Positions 19,441 to 30,439 of a DNA stretch of 64,000 bases are shown in pieces. The stretch comes from Lucinisca nassula (Eukaryota > Mollusca > Bivalvia > Lucinida > Lucinidae), in the NCBI GenBank assembly GCA_963580285.1, contig OY757025.1:122656742-122720741 (forward strand), in the 5' to 3' direction. Position numbers and translations under genes: made by a program. The notes beneath the pieces are model-generated. The model did no database searches and was not told where the DNA came from. It saw only the letters and a program-made list of their open reading frames with translations. Each line of letters opens with the position of its first letter. Positions within the stretch are counted from its first letter, which is position 1.

Positions 19441-19715
19441 CATCACATGGACAAGTCCGTGAAATGAAGAACCCCCTAAACCCCACTTTATATAGAGAAA
19501 ACTGGGGTTTACGGGGGGTATACATTATTTTCTTATTTTTGCTCCAAGACATAGGTTGTGGGTACTCGTTAGAACCGCCTCATTGTTAGAACCGCCTCAA
19601 TGACGCGATTCTAACGAGTACCCACAACCTATGTTTGCAGTATTTATAAGAAAAATATCATGGATTTTCATCAGAAAAATGGCCATTTTGGAGATGTGAA
19701 AAAATGCTCTATTCA
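19441..19715 (-). repeat. Family A1 copy
   Basis: From CATCACATGGACAAGTCCG. The core shows a local duplication (GAACCGCCTCATTGTTAGAA then CCGCCTCAATGACGCG). Left part to GATGTGAAAAAATGCTC. Confidence 0.85.
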
Positions 19716-20134
19716 CTTCTTCACAACTATTATTTACAACCATTTCCTTGCCAAAAAAAAACAAAAAAAAAAAAAAAAAAAAAAAAACGTTCCAGTTAGA
19801 ACCGTCTAGCATAGAAGCGAGGACGTGAATAATTTTCGTCTTTGATAAAAGGAGCGTATTGTGTAATATATACTGTTAAAATTGTTTGACGCATTTCACC
19901 AAAAAAACAAACAAAAAACAAAACAAATGCAGTGACCTATAGAGAGATTATAGCAATGCAAAGTTCGCGTCATAAAATGTCGTTTATTCAAACATTGAAG
20001 ATATTGCATATATATATACATTTTGTAGTATTCGATCGGAATTGACCTGCTGAAGGCTATAGTATTCATTAGGAATTGACCCGTTGAAGGCTATCGTGTT
20101 GTAAAAGTGACATTGGTCAGAAGGAAGCTACCCA
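19716..20134. other. Unassigned, poly-A rich
   Basis: An A-rich tract lies at 19754-19787. No gene seen. Confidence 0.5.
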
Positions 20135-20368
20135 GAAACAACTACAAGCAACAATTATAATAACTATCGACCTTATTTATAGAGGGTAACTTATTTAGTA
20201 ATAGTACTAATCTTCCATGTGGCTCTCTTTTCCTGGGTAGGAACCAGTACTTAGCAATGGGGATAAAGTTTCTTTCTCAAGGAAACAACACATGGCGCTT
20301 GCGGGGATCGAACCGGCTACCTCTCGATCTCAAACCCGATGCCTTACCACTGCACAACAGCGCTCCAC
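20135..20368 (-). repeat. S2 tRNA-headed SINE, complete
   Basis: On the minus strand the head is GCGCTGTTGTGCAGTGGTAA with box B GGTTCGATCCCCG, and CAAGCGC pairs with part of the 5' end. The body passes through GTACTGGTTCCTACCCAGG to TCGATAGTTATTATAATTG. The partial acceptor stem shows a tRNA origin. The body shared with 11170-11822 shows it is a SINE. Confidence 0.75.
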
Positions 20369-20384
20369 AAATCTGAGTCAACAC

Positions 20385-20800
20385 ACAACAAAGCCTACAA
20401 TAAGACCTGTGCGACCAACAAAGACTCAGATCAGCCTGTACATCCACGCAGTCTGATCAGTCTGGTCAGCTAGTATTCGGTGATCGCATAAGCCCTATAC
20501 AGTTTACGGCCTATTACAAAAAAAAAGAAAGAAAAAAAGAAAACGAGCTATCCAAAGAGAGATAAACGAAATCAAAAGAAATGATAGTGAATCAAAGGAA
20601 CTTTATTTCATTTGGGCCCCATCACGGAAATTTTTAATTTCGAAAAACCCGTTGGACTAGGGATGATAAGGATCGGTATTTGTCTATAAAATAAAAAGAA
20701 AGACTGCGCCTCATACGCTGAGCATCACGCGGACCGCGAAGACTCAGATTAGCTTGCGCGCGGCATGCGTAGGCTGAGCTTTGTCTTCGATGGCTTAGCA
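20385..20800. repeat. Family I palindrome halves
   Basis: 20385-20475 (GACTCAGATCAGCCTG ... CGCAGTCTGATCAG) and 20715-20800 (CGAAGACTCAGATTAGC ... GCTGAGCTTTGTCTTCG) are related to 348-415. Between them is A-rich unassigned sequence. Confidence 0.55.
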
Positions 20801-21177
20801 GGTATATTCCATGTTTCTTGCGTCGCTGCTTATCTGAATTCAAGATTCTTTCCTTGATCAAATTATAGTCCTTTGTGGCATGCTATCGAGCTCTGAAACA
20901 TGATATGTCAACAGATATCGACAACATCAGGTATCAAATCCACGAAAGAAATATCAAGCAGTAACTTCATCTCAGTGCGAGAGCATTTCATCTTATTGTA
21001 TGTCTCATCAGAGGATTTCGAATGATTCCGAATAATTGACACTTTTCTTTTTTGCCATTATCTATGTATTATGTTGCCACTGGGGTAATCAGAGGTTTTA
21101 TTGAAAAAAAAAAAAAACAACAAAGAAGGACAAAAACAAAACAAAACAAAAAAGAGAAAGAAAGAAAAGAAAATAAC

Positions 21178-21216
21178 AAATAATAATAATAATAATAATA
21201 ATAATATTAATAATAA
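21178..21216. repeat. (TAA)n microsatellite
   Basis: About 12 AAT units with one interruption, adjoining an A element. Confidence 0.9.
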
Positions 21217-21217
21217 A

Positions 21218-21425
21218 TCAATACGATAATACATTCCTGCCCTGTGACATAGTGCATTCTTTCTAAGTCTCAAAAATGGTTATTTTTCTGATGAAATACT
21301 TATAATGTGATGATATTCTTTCATGCATGGGTACTTGTTAGAACCGGCTCTTTAACGTGGTTCTAACGAGTACACACATCATGTATCTTGGGACAATAAT
21401 TAAAATAATGTATACCCTTGTAAAA
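21218..21425 (+). repeat. Family A1 copy, right half lost to family C
   Basis: ATACGATAATACATTCCTGC, the core GTTAGAACCGGCTCTTTAAC, then AATAATGTATACCCTTGTAA, where family C begins. Confidence 0.75.
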
Positions 21426-21713
21426 TAGAAGTAGAGGCAATGATCAGGAATCGATACAATTAACCCACAGCTCCCATCAGAGACACCAAAGGGAAAGAAA
21501 CACTAACATAAAGCAACAGACTCCAACGGAAACACCAACAGCGGAAAGCCAAAAGGACAGTTACTTTCCCACAAAATGGTCAGTGGGCTATCCAAAATAA
21601 AATAATGTAAGCGACACAAACACCCAAAGACAAACCATAAAAAAACAACAACAAAAAAAAAAAAAAAAAAAAAAAAACACCGTGACAGCCTTGGAACGGT
21701 CAGCGGAACCCCA
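21426..21713 (-). mobile_element. Family C copy, 5'-truncated
   Basis: The 3' end is TAGAAGTAGAGGCAATGATC. It is truncated after GGAACGGTCAGCGGAAC and contains an expanded A tract (21655-21676). A scrap of A (CCAATTTTCTCTATATTAAG) follows. Confidence 0.75.
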
Positions 21714-21949
21714 ATTTTCTCTATATTAAGTGGGGTTAAGAGGGGATGGTCATTTAACGCACCTGTTAATATCACAAACAACAACAACAACAAAAACAAA
21801 GAGTATCGCCTGCTTCAGTTTCAGTTTCTATATACTTGTTCACGAATGGTCATAGGTTAGCGCATCCATGTGCGGGCGGTAAGGCATGTTTTTACCCCCC
21901 CCCCCAAAGTTGAGTGTTTTTTTTTTTTTTTTTTTTTTCAGAGGAAACT

Positions 21950-22085
21950 CTTAAGATACTTTTTCTATCCTGCTTTAAACATCGATCGTGGGAACGCGTA
22001 CTTGGTAGAACAGCCTCAACGTGGCGGTTCAAACGAGCACGAGTAATCTATGGTTTGCAGCAGAAAATACAAAAAAGTTTATTTT
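21950..22085 (+). repeat. Family A core remnant
   Basis: TTTAAACATCGATCGTGGG, GTAGAACAGCCTCAACGTGG and CGGTTCAAACGAGCACG. Termini missing. Confidence 0.6.
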
Positions 22086-22433
22086 TGTCAATCTGGGTAT
22101 AAATTGCGCACCACTTGTGGCTTTTTTCATTTCAAAAGCATTAAACGCGCGCTGATTATTGGCGAAGCAATTTACTCAGGATCTAATAAAATGTTCCAAC
22201 ATGTTTTCTTTGTGCGCCGCCGCCATATCTACATTGATTGGCAATTCTTGGATCAGCTGTTTATCAGTCGCCCCGAAATGAATCCGAGCTATGTTGCTGT
22301 TGTACACGTGACTATCATTGACCACACAAATAGCATTTGCAGGAAATCCGGGTAATGATTATTTATAGTCAGAGTAATTCGGAGGAGTTAACGCATCGAT
22401 AAAAACCACAAAATGATAATTAAATAGAGATTT
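22086..22433. other. Unassigned
   Basis: An open plus frame spans 22050-22355 but starts within repeat sequence. I do not recognise the peptide and make no gene call. Confidence 0.3.
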
Positions 22434-22780
22434 TACATGACTGCTCGTGTATTATTTAATTTATTAAACGAGTTGAGGAAAATGAATAAAATGCGGGGCT
22501 TCGCTGAACATTTTATGTCTTTAACTCAATAAATATGATAATACATGAGCAGAGATGCAAGATTCTATTTATCATGTAACATTTGAAACGCATTTTATTC
22601 ATGATTTTCTTCTTACAAAAATATCAATATTCCGCAATTTGTAAATGCCACGTCGTCAAGGACGTCGTGCATGAAACGTTATGTTGCGTATTTGGCTAAT
22701 TTGCATATTTAATCCATTAGTAAATTATCGAAAATGTATTACATGACGTTATTACATTCTCAGACAGGACGTCATATGAA
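22434..22780 (+). repeat. Family G element, copy 2
   Basis: Matches 1675-2022: TTTAATTTATTAAACGAGTT, GCGGGGCTTCGCTGAAC, AGATTCTATTTATCATGTAA, GACGTCATATGA. Part of the right hairpin arm is deleted. Confidence 0.7.
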
Positions 22781-23023
22781 AATTCCTTATAAATCCAACT
22801 TCATCATCCAAATGTTAAATGCCACCATGGAATCTTTTGAGGAATTCTTTCGAAAACGTAAGAATTAACTTAGAAACGGCCACGGCGGAATGATTTTTTA
22901 ATTGGAAGCTTTCATCTTTGAAACAAACCCAAGCGAAAAAAAAAAAAAAAAAAAAAAAACGGGAATCTTTAAATTCCGTTTATTTGTCTTCTAACATTTT
23001 GGTTTTCGATAGTTTTCTAACTT

Positions 23024-23301
23024 CATTACGATATCACACCCGTGCGACATAGTGCATTTCTTACATCTCCAAAATGGCTACTTTTTGGATGAAAATCCTT
23101 GATATTTTTCTTATAAATGCTCATAACATAGGTTGTGTGTGCTCGTTAGAACCGCCTCGTTGAGGCGGTTCTAACGAGTACCCACAACCTATGTCTTGGT
23201 GCAGAAATAAGAAAAATAATGAATACCCACGTAAACCCCCGTTTTCTCTATATAAAGTGGGGTTTAGGGGGTCTTCATTTCACGGACCTGTACACTTGAT
23301 G
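23024..23301 (+). repeat. Family A1 copy, complete
   Basis: CATTACGATATCACACCCG to GGACCTGTACACTTGATG. Near-perfect core palindrome centred on GCCTCGTTGAGGC. Confidence 0.9.
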
Positions 23302-23523
23302 TTTATAATCGAATGCTGTTGGCGTCACTTCATATGCAATGACCTAACGCGCGGGTTCTGAGCGTTATCTTTGACCTCACGTTATATTACGACCTGGCGC
23401 TGTGCGAAAATAGTCGAGATTCTTGTTCATGGAATTTATCGAAGCATAAAACTTTTATTCCAACAAATCAAATCGCTCGAAATGATGGCGATTGGAATTA
23501 TACAAGTTAGTATTATAATGTTA

Positions 23524-23652
23524 TTAATCCAATAATTTCGTAATGGCCCAGTTACAGGTCCGAGGTCTGCTGTATTGGCACGAGGCCGAAGGCCGAGGCC
23601 AATACAGCTGACCGTGGACCTGTAACTGGGCCAATACGAAATTACTTGATTA
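23524..23652. repeat. 130-bp palindromic element
   Basis: TAATCCAATAATTTCGTAAT and GGCCCAGTTACAGGTCC pair with GGACCTGTAACTGGGCC and ATACGAAATTACTTGATTA. The centre is GAGGCCGAAGGCCGAGGCC. Probably a small foldback or MITE copy. Confidence 0.8.
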
Positions 23653-23831
23653 ATGACAATTTTATTAATTGACATAATTGAAAACATGATTTATGATTTT
23701 TGAATATTGGTTGACCTTGTGTAATATAGGATAATCAATTAATAATAGTTTATACTAATTATGTCAGTTCGATTGCGATGGAAGCTTCAAGCTTATTTAA
23801 TGGCTCTCGAACACTCATTCCCGATGTTTTC

Positions 23832-24008
23832 ACGCGCGCGAGAGAGAAGCAGTGGCTTTTACACCACTGCTATCCATTTACATCTGGGTGGAGTGAGGCA
23901 GTGTCTTAACGTGTTTTGCCCAAGGACCTCGATACCAGGTGCCGGATTTGGACGCACAGCCACTCGATCATGAGTCGAACGCGTTAACCACTGCGCTATC
24001 GAGGCTGA
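23832..24008 (-). repeat. S1 tRNA-headed SINE, copy 2
   Basis: Minus-strand head GCCTCGATAGCGCAGTGGTT with box A and a decayed box B. The body CCACTGCTATCCATTTACAT matches 11935-12115. Confidence 0.7.
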
Positions 24009-24169
24009 CAAGTTCAAGATTGAACATGACGAACCATCTTCAAAGATTGGAGAATCCGCTTAAAAACCAATGTGTGAAAGGTTTGACTAAAGTAGGTAAT
24101 AATTGAGAAATGAATGTAATCTTTGTAACGTAAAGGATAAATATCACCGGGTCAAGTTCAAAGTTATTT

Positions 24170-24512
24170 GCCCGTGATCGGATGGCCACTTTGTGGGAAA
24201 GTAACTGACCTTTTGGCTTTCCGCTTATGATTTTTTCATTAGGGTTTAGTTATTTCATGTTCTTGTTTCTTTCCCTGGAGGGGTTGGGTGGTTGTATTCA
24301 CCATATTTGGATTATTTGCTGGCTCCAAGCTTGCACATTGTCAATATTGGAAAAATAGGTAGCCAGACCCCCTGACCTTTTAAGGTCAGGGGGTCTGGTT
24401 ACCTTTTTTTCCAATACTGATAACCTTCAGACTAGGAAACAGCAGATAATGCAAATAAGGTGAATCGATTCCTGAATATTATCTTCACTTCTATTTTGCA
24501 ACGAACACTAAA
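24170..24512 (+). mobile_element. Decayed family C copy split by a palindromic element
   Basis: Left part GATGGCCACTTTGTGGGAAA to GGGGTTGGGTGGTTGTA. After the insertion, TCGATTCCTGAATATTATC and CTTCTATTTTG complete the 3' end. The join GTTGTA+TCGATTCC reproduces the family sequence exactly. Confidence 0.7.
24297..24464. repeat. 168-bp palindromic insertion
   Basis: TTCACCATATTTGGATTATT at the left pairs with AATAATGC... type sequence ending GGTGAA at the right. The inner 35 bp (TAGCCAGACCCCCTGACCTT) is an almost perfect palindrome. The ends are TTCACC/GGTGAA. No target duplication is visible. Confidence 0.75.
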
Positions 24513-24808
24513 AAAATGACCTTCAGCCAAAATAGTTCTTGTTTGAGGGCTAAAATTGAAAGAAGAAAACAGTTCCCATTAACAGCGACACAGCACCGAT
24601 CGCTGACGTAATAACGTGGCAGTAGAGAGAACTATGGTTTATTTTTTCGTCACTTAATGCTCATGTGAGATCACGTGATTCAATGTTTTCATTGAGGTAT
24701 GAAAAACATTTTGTCCCGATAGTTAACAACAGGGGTTTCTATAAATGCGTTGACAATGCAAATATTTAAGAAATGAAGTTTATTTTTTTCTGCTGTTTAT
24801 GAAAACAG

Positions 24809-25085
24809 TACGCAAAAACGCCTATACAAATACATTGCCACCTTTATTGCCGAAAAAATGAAGATTTTAAGAAGAAAAATTGTGATATTTTTCTTATTTC
24901 TGCTCAAAATATAGATTGCGGGTATTCGTTAGAACCGCCTCATCGAGGCGGTTCTAACGAGTACCCACAATCTGTATTTTAGAGCAGTAATAAGAAAAAT
25001 AAGGTTTACCCCCGGAAACCCCAGTTTTACTGTATAAAAGTGGGGTTCATTGGGGTCAAAATTATATAGGCGTGTTTTCGTGATG
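24809..25085 (+). repeat. Family A2 copy
   Basis: TACGCAAAAACGCCTATAC to ATATAGGCGTGTTTTCGTG. Core GTTAGAACCGCCTCATCGAG. A2 ends are a clear inverted repeat of about 20 bp. Confidence 0.85.
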
Positions 25086-25876
25086 GTATGAACGCAATGG
25101 ATCGCCTGAAAAGTGAATGAACACCGAAACGTTTCATGCAAACTTTGCGAGCGACCCGCTGTCGTTCATACTTTCATGGAACGGTAGAATAATTAAGTTT
25201 ATTTCTTATATTTGCATTCTTTGCTCCTCATCACCTGGCGTAACGATGCTTATAGGGCAAAAGTTTTATGTATCAAAAGGCATCAAAACAAGCTCAAAAA
25301 CACGTATACGCTGTTTTTTTCTACAAAGAGCGGAACAGCAGACGTCGCCAACGCACAGTCAAACTGTATAGAACCATGGGTTAAACAGACGGAATTTGAC
25401 GCCACTGAAAAGCGTGTGACTCGATGCGTCCATGGAAGTATGAACTGCATTGTTTTCTATAGATTTACATTAGGTTTTACACTGGAAATGTAAATGTTCA
25501 AGTATATGTACGCAGTCGAGGAAAGGCATTTTAATCTAAAACTGCTTTATTTGACTGAAGTTCGTGTTTCTTGACAACATCCTGATTCTGAGCGTTTATT
25601 CATGCAGATTTTAGTTTTCTGCGCAAGTCTGGTGTAACGTTTCATCAAAGACTTATAAATCTGTCGTTCTCAGAAAATGTTGCTGTTCAGATAGGGAGAA
25701 AACGATGCAGACAGATCAAATTATGATAATTGCACAGCTTGTACACTCAAGCGAGTTTACGCCATGAAAGTTATTCTGTTGGGATGAAATGCTAATACTA
25801 AATATTAAAGAAATTAAACCATGAACAAAATATACTTGATACGCCGTGCTTATAAATTTGATGCTTGGAGAGATGA
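25086..25876. other. Unassigned, containing inverted GTTCATACTT motifs
   Basis: GTTCATACTTTCATGGAACG (about 25163) and its inverted counterpart CCATGGAAGTATGAAC (about 25429) bracket 280 bp. A similar pair flanks 59972-60075. Possibly MITE termini. No gene recognised. Confidence 0.4.
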
Positions 25877-26155
25877 CATTACGAAAACACGCCTATACAA
25901 ATACATTGTAAACTTTACCGCCGAAAAAACGTAAATTTTAAGATGAAAAATTGTGATATTTTTCTTATTTCTGTTCAAAATATAGATTGTGAATACTCGT
26001 TAGAACCGCCTCATCGAGGCGGTTCTAACGAGTACCCACAGTCTATATTTTAGAGCAGAAATAAGTAAAATAAGGTTTACCCCTGTAAACACCATTTTAC
26101 TGTATAAAAGTGGGGTTAAAGGGGGTCAAAATTATATAAGTGTGATTTCTGGATG
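25877..26155 (+). repeat. Family A2 copy, complete
   Basis: CATTACGAAAACACGCCTAT, core GTTAGAACCGCCTCATCGAG, right end TATATAAGTGTGATTTCTGG. Confidence 0.9.
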
Positions 26156-26354
26156 AACTGATATAGAAAGCTTCCGTATCTCTGTCTTTGAGTTGGTTCT
26201 TTAACACAATGTAGCCGGAGCTTACATGTTATAGTAAAACCACCACGAATGACCACCTTTGTTTGACCACCACCTCTCTTCAGCAGTTACGATAATTCAC
26301 CCAAAACAATTTACTCAATATTTAATCTCAGCCAGCGCCAACTTGATAGCGAAA

Positions 26355-26906
26355 CCGTGATTGGGTTAAATACCATGCATGCAGTCTTTCGTATAACATT
26401 TATGTTGTATCCAATCTATTAATATCGAAGAATGGTCTTACGAAATTGTTTATTGAAATCATTGCAAGCATATATTTTGTCTGAATATATTCTAAATAGT
26501 CACCATAAAATTCGGGCTCCGATAGATCTTGTTGCAGATGAGAGACAAACACAGTGTTGAATTTAGAAACAAAATCGGAATGACGTCTGTAAAACTTAGA
26601 GAAGGCTTTGCGTAGTTTATGATACCGATAATCCTGATTAAGAAGTTTATCAGTTAACAATTTATTATGAGTGTTGAAGTCAATTATACGACTAGACACT
26701 CTGGAAAATCGAATTAATTGCGAAATATAAACACCCTAAGATGTCGCACGAGGAACAACATCATCCTAAAAAGAATAATGTTCAATGTCATCATCAAAAT
26801 CGTCGCGTTTATCATAAATTTTGCAAGAAACAAATCCATCTACAATAGAAAAATGCGAATCCAAAAACGGGGCTTTGATATCAGAAGAATTTGCCTTATT
26901 TAAGCA
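26355..26906 (-). pseudogene. Reverse-transcriptase C-terminal relic (family C element)
   Basis: The minus strand decodes, with stops and indels, a conserved region: a KIYDKRDDFDF-like segment, VYISQLIRF-type residues, then KLLNQDYRYHKLRKAFSKFY and LSEPEFYGDYLEY. The same region is found at 43575-44318, where the catalytic YLDD lies upstream, and at 60705-60972. It resembles a widespread animal RT with a GIPMGTNCAP motif. Penelope-like affinity is possible but I am unsure. Non-functional. Confidence 0.75.
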
Positions 26907-27256
26907 TTATTCGAATATATATATGCTATGTATCTTGTCTTTGTATCTTAGTAGGCAGTACATGTGTATACGGTGGTGCTTGAGCGGACGGAAATTCATA
27001 ACGGCAGACTCCGTGCGGTACCGGTAAATGTATATTTCTCTTTTTCTCAACTTCCGGTGAAGATTTCATGGGAGTTTTAAGGTTGGAACGCGAAACTGTT
27101 TCAAAAATGCAATTTTTAGATCTGATTTATCTGATAATTAGTATAATTAGGATTGCAGTATGTTCTTTGTTTCCGAATAAAATTTTAATGGTTCAGAAAA
27201 AAGACAGAAATGAAATCAGATTTCCTCAGATCAAGAATGGTATAGCTAAGGTAATT
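26907..27256. other. Unassigned AT-rich sequence before a LINE insertion
   Basis: No gene or repeat recognised. Confidence 0.5.
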
Positions 27257-27271
27257 GTATACATATAATTC

Positions 27272-28661
27272 ACCATGATTTGCGAATGTTAGTAAATTGG
27301 GTATCTCAGTGGTTGATAAAATTTACCCCGTTAAAAACAGAAGTAATGATTTTCACTTTAAAACTTATTGAATCACTTCCTAATATAATAGTTGATGCAA
27401 CTCCCGTAAAATTAGTTACATATCATACAAATTTAGGTCTTACCTTCAGTAGTAACGGAAAATGGCATTCCCATATTGAAAATACTTAAAACAGTGCATC
27501 TAAAGTTATCGGCATAATGAGGAAACTTAAATATACATTTAGTCGTGTTGCATTTATCGTACTTGTTGCCTATTATCGAATATTCATGTGTTGTATGGGA
27601 TGGCTGTACTCTAGAGGATATTAACTCGCTTCAAAAACTTCAGAACGAAGCTGCCCGCATAGTTACAGGCTTAGCCAGATCAGTTTCTCTGGACAATCTG
27701 TACAGAGAATGTGGCTGGGTGTCACTTTTGGAACGTCGCAGACAGCAAAAACTTGTATTCATGTATAAATCCATAAACGGGTTCGTTCCTGCATATATAT
27801 CTGATCTAATTCCTCCTATACTGGGAGAAGCGAATGCTTACAATCGTCGAAATCAAGCAGGACTGAAATCCCTCGAAAATCTTGTATTCCATCCTCAATT
27901 TTAGCATGGAATTCTCTTGACGTAGAAATACGAAATTCACCTTCTCTGGCAAGTTTTAAGTATCAATTGAAAAGGCATCAAAACAACTCAAAAGTCCCAT
28001 TACACTATAGAACTGGTAACAGATATGTGTCTGCTTTACACGCAAGAATTAGAAATAATTGTAGTAATTTACGTCTCGACTTATATATAAATCACTTATC
28101 ACCTAGTTTCACTTGTAGTTGCTCTGACGAAGCTGAAGATGCTGCTCATTATTTTTTTCGCTGTTCACATTATACTCACGGAAGATTTATTCTTTTCCAA
28201 TGAACCAGAGCTTCTCATCCACTCAATATTATATTCTTTTATTTGGAGATGTTAGTCTGTCGATAGAAGATAACACTCTCATCTTTACAGCCGTACAAAC
28301 ATTTATTAAAGATACTAGAAGGTTCGCCAACTAGGCTGCTGCTCACTTAATCCAGCATGACATCACAATCCATTTTCATTTTATTATTATTTTATTTATC
28401 ACACTGTTTTTCGTTATTTATTAATTATTCAATATTATATATATTATACATTTTTTCTCATCATCCTTTGGAAGAATGTGATATATGCTTATTTTTTATA
28501 TCATTCCATACGAAGTATTAAAATGTCTCTGTATTTGCCACTATCATGTGCATGTATATTGCTGTATTACTGTTTTGTAGGGGAGGGCCGTAACTAATGT
28601 TGGCGGAACTTGTGGCCCGACCCTGTTGCTTGATTTATGATGCAATAAAATATGTTTATAC
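27272..28661 (+). mobile_element. 5'-truncated LINE with 15-bp target duplication
   Basis: A 1390-bp insertion lies between GTATACATATAATTC at 27257-27271 and an identical copy at 28662-28676. It holds only the 3' end of a non-LTR retrotransposon: the RT thumb and C-terminal region, a 3' UTR, and a terminus TGATGCAATAAAATATG. 5' truncation with a perfect duplication is the signature of target-primed reverse transcription. It is not the same family as the large LINE at 34712-41829. Confidence 0.92.
27274..28203 (+). pseudogene. Jockey-type RT ORF2, C-terminal fragment with stops
   Basis: Coding traces in successive frames: LVNWVSQWLIKFTPLKTEVM, then GLTFSSNGKWHSHIENT and a TAA at about 27487. 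Next come SYLLPIIEYSCVVWDGC and LQKLQNEAARIVTGL up to a TAG at 27902. Last are RTGNRYVSALHARIRNN and a C-terminal Cys/His motif CSCSDEAEDAAHYFFRC. The order and motifs are those of jockey/CR1-like ORF2 ends. The 5' half, with endonuclease and catalytic RT motifs, is missing by truncation. Dead copy. Confidence 0.88.
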
Positions 28662-28865
28662 GTATACATATAATTCGTTTTAGTAATGAATTAGAGCCAT
28701 TTGTTTTGATTCATTGCGCTACCCTGCAAGATACATTGTAACTTAATCCCGTAAAATGCGTTTGGTGTGTATATCAGTTTTCTCTACAGTAAAACTTCAC
28801 CGACCGGTGAATCGATCACCAATGGCATTTTCGAACGTGTTCAACCCGTAAAATCCAGTTATTTA

Positions 28866-28935
28866 AGCAAACCCTGTAAACTCTGATCAGACGCCGCGTT
28901 CTGCGGCGTCTGATCAGGGTCTACACTGTTTGCCA
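28866..28935. repeat. Family H palindrome
   Basis: AGCAAACCCTGTAAACTCTG and ATCAGACGCCGCGTTCTGCG with GCGTCTGATCAGGGTCTACA. Well preserved. Confidence 0.8.
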
Positions 28936-28965
28936 AACTCAATATAATAGTCTAACCAGTGCTTC

Positions 28966-29225
28966 AGCTGAAGTGCACGACCCGCCGGATGCTTTTAGCT
29001 TTATGAGTGTTACCATAAATGGGTATGGCGGAAATTTTGGTCATGCGACCTGGACCTAAAACGGTTCCCCCAATAAATGCGCCTTATCGTAAGGAGCAAA
29101 ATTATTTCTTATACTTTAGTACTGTATTCTGAATCGTTTGCAGGATAAAATGCATTCTCACTTTTCCAGTACAAAAGCATATGTGTCAAAGTTTGACCTA
29201 GGCACAAAGAAGGTCAAGGTCAACA
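28966..29225 (-). repeat. Family F repeat, copy 2
   Basis: Reverse complement of 8501-8770 (GCACGACCCGCCGGATGCTT ... GACCTAGGCACAAAG). Confidence 0.7.
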
Positions 29226-29425
29226 CACAACGATAATAGGGCAGCTTTAAATAACCGTTACAGCCTGGATTTCGTATAAATCAGTGCTAATCACGTGGGC
29301 ATCAGCATGTGGAACTACTGTACTTAGTAACTTTAAGTCGATTGCAAACAACAATCAAATAAAGACGACACGAAGACATACACACACAAAAGGATATAAA
29401 TCGCAAAAAGTCAATGAACACATAT

Positions 29426-29825
29426 CGGGGCTTGGAGAAGTAGAGTGGGCTGCATAGTGCTTCTCCGCTGATTTTGTTTGTTTGATTTGAGGTTTAACGT
29501 CCCCGTCAACACTGTAGAGGTCATTTTTGAGACGTTGCTTCCAATTTTATGGGACTTTTACCCGACATTGAGATGAAAGCTTCTCCCCTGAGGTGAAACT
29601 GACGGTAAACCGCTTAGAAAGTCTAAGCCTGTTCAGTTAAAGTGGTGCGAGTCGGACCATCCCTGCATATCAAACCCTCGCAGTTTCTTTGGGTGGTAGG
29701 GCTTGAGATGTCATTTTATCTCAGTGTCGGATAAAAGTCCCGTAAACCGATAGCAAAACCTCCAAAATAGCACCAGTGGTGTTAACGAGGACGTAAAATC
29801 TCAAAACAAACCAGCAAACAAACGA
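29426..29825 (+). repeat. Family B copy split by another B fragment
   Basis: The outer element is sense plus (TCGGGGCTTGGAGAAG ... ACGAGGACGTAAAATCTC, CAAACAAACG tail). At about 29471-29579 a 3' fragment of B in the opposite orientation interrupts it (TTTGTTTGATTTGAGG ... CGACATTGAGATG). After that the outer copy repeats CTTCTCC and continues. Confidence 0.7.
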
Positions 29826-29988
29826 ACAAATAAAGGAAAACTGCGAAAGAATAAATTGGGCCAAATAAGACAAGATGGTCATGAGCAGCGAACCGAGTCT
29901 CAGTACTTTATTTTATAGTGACACATGCCATTGAGGACATCTGTACAGTTTCAGCACTTTACTCCTGAAACAAAGCGTTATAGCCCTC

Positions 29989-29989
<1 letters not shown>

Positions 29990-30048
<59 letters not shown>
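29990..30048. repeat. (CT)n microsatellite 1
   Basis: About 30 CT units. The preceding 55 bp (CTGTACAGTTTCAGCACTTT ... GCGTTATAGC) is duplicated before the second tract, so unit and flank were amplified together. Confidence 0.95.
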
Positions 30049-30051
<3 letters not shown>

Positions 30052-30094
30052 CAGTTTCAGCACTTTACTTCTTAAACAGAGCGTTATAGCACTT

Positions 30095-30096
<2 letters not shown>

Positions 30097-30150
<54 letters not shown>
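30097..30150. repeat. (CT)n microsatellite 2
   Basis: About 27 CT units following the duplicated flank GTACAGTTTCAGCACTTTAC. The Arg-Glu repeat readable on the minus strand is not a gene. Confidence 0.95.
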
Positions 30151-30156
<6 letters not shown>

Positions 30157-30260
30157 ATGTAAGTTCAGCAACCTCCTTAAGTTCTCAAATTTAGAAACGA
30201 ATAGCACAATACAGTAAAATTCCTATATAGACACATCTAAAGTCTACGTCACACAAGGTC

Positions 30261-30402
30261 GCTCGGGTCACGTGTGAGACGCCAAGTTCTGCAACGGAAG
30301 GTCAGGTGGTTTTTCTCCGGGTACTCCGGTTTTCGCCCACCTATGATTAACGATCGGCTCGATATGAGTGAAATAATCTTGAAAGGGCCGTAAAACCCAA
30401 AC

Positions 30403-30437
<35 letters not shown>
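30261..30437 (+). mobile_element. Poly(A)-tailed SINE-like retroposon with 15-bp duplication
   Basis: A body of about 137 bp (GCTCGGGTCACGTGTGAGAC ... CTTGAAAGGGCCGTAAAACC) ends in about 35-40 A. It is flanked by ACGTCACACAAGGTC at 30246-30260 and 30438-30452, identical. The uninterrupted tail and exact duplication indicate a young insertion. A relic of the same body lies near 45790-45875 (CAATCTTGAAAGGGCC). Confidence 0.88.

Positions 30438-30439
<2 letters not shown>

Noticed and set aside
20295..20368. Functional tRNA gene
   Set aside because: The anticodon stem does not pair and the sequence continues into a body shared with another copy; called a SINE head.
29959..30153. Arg-Glu repeat protein
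   Set aside because: It is two (CT)n microsatellites read on the minus strand.
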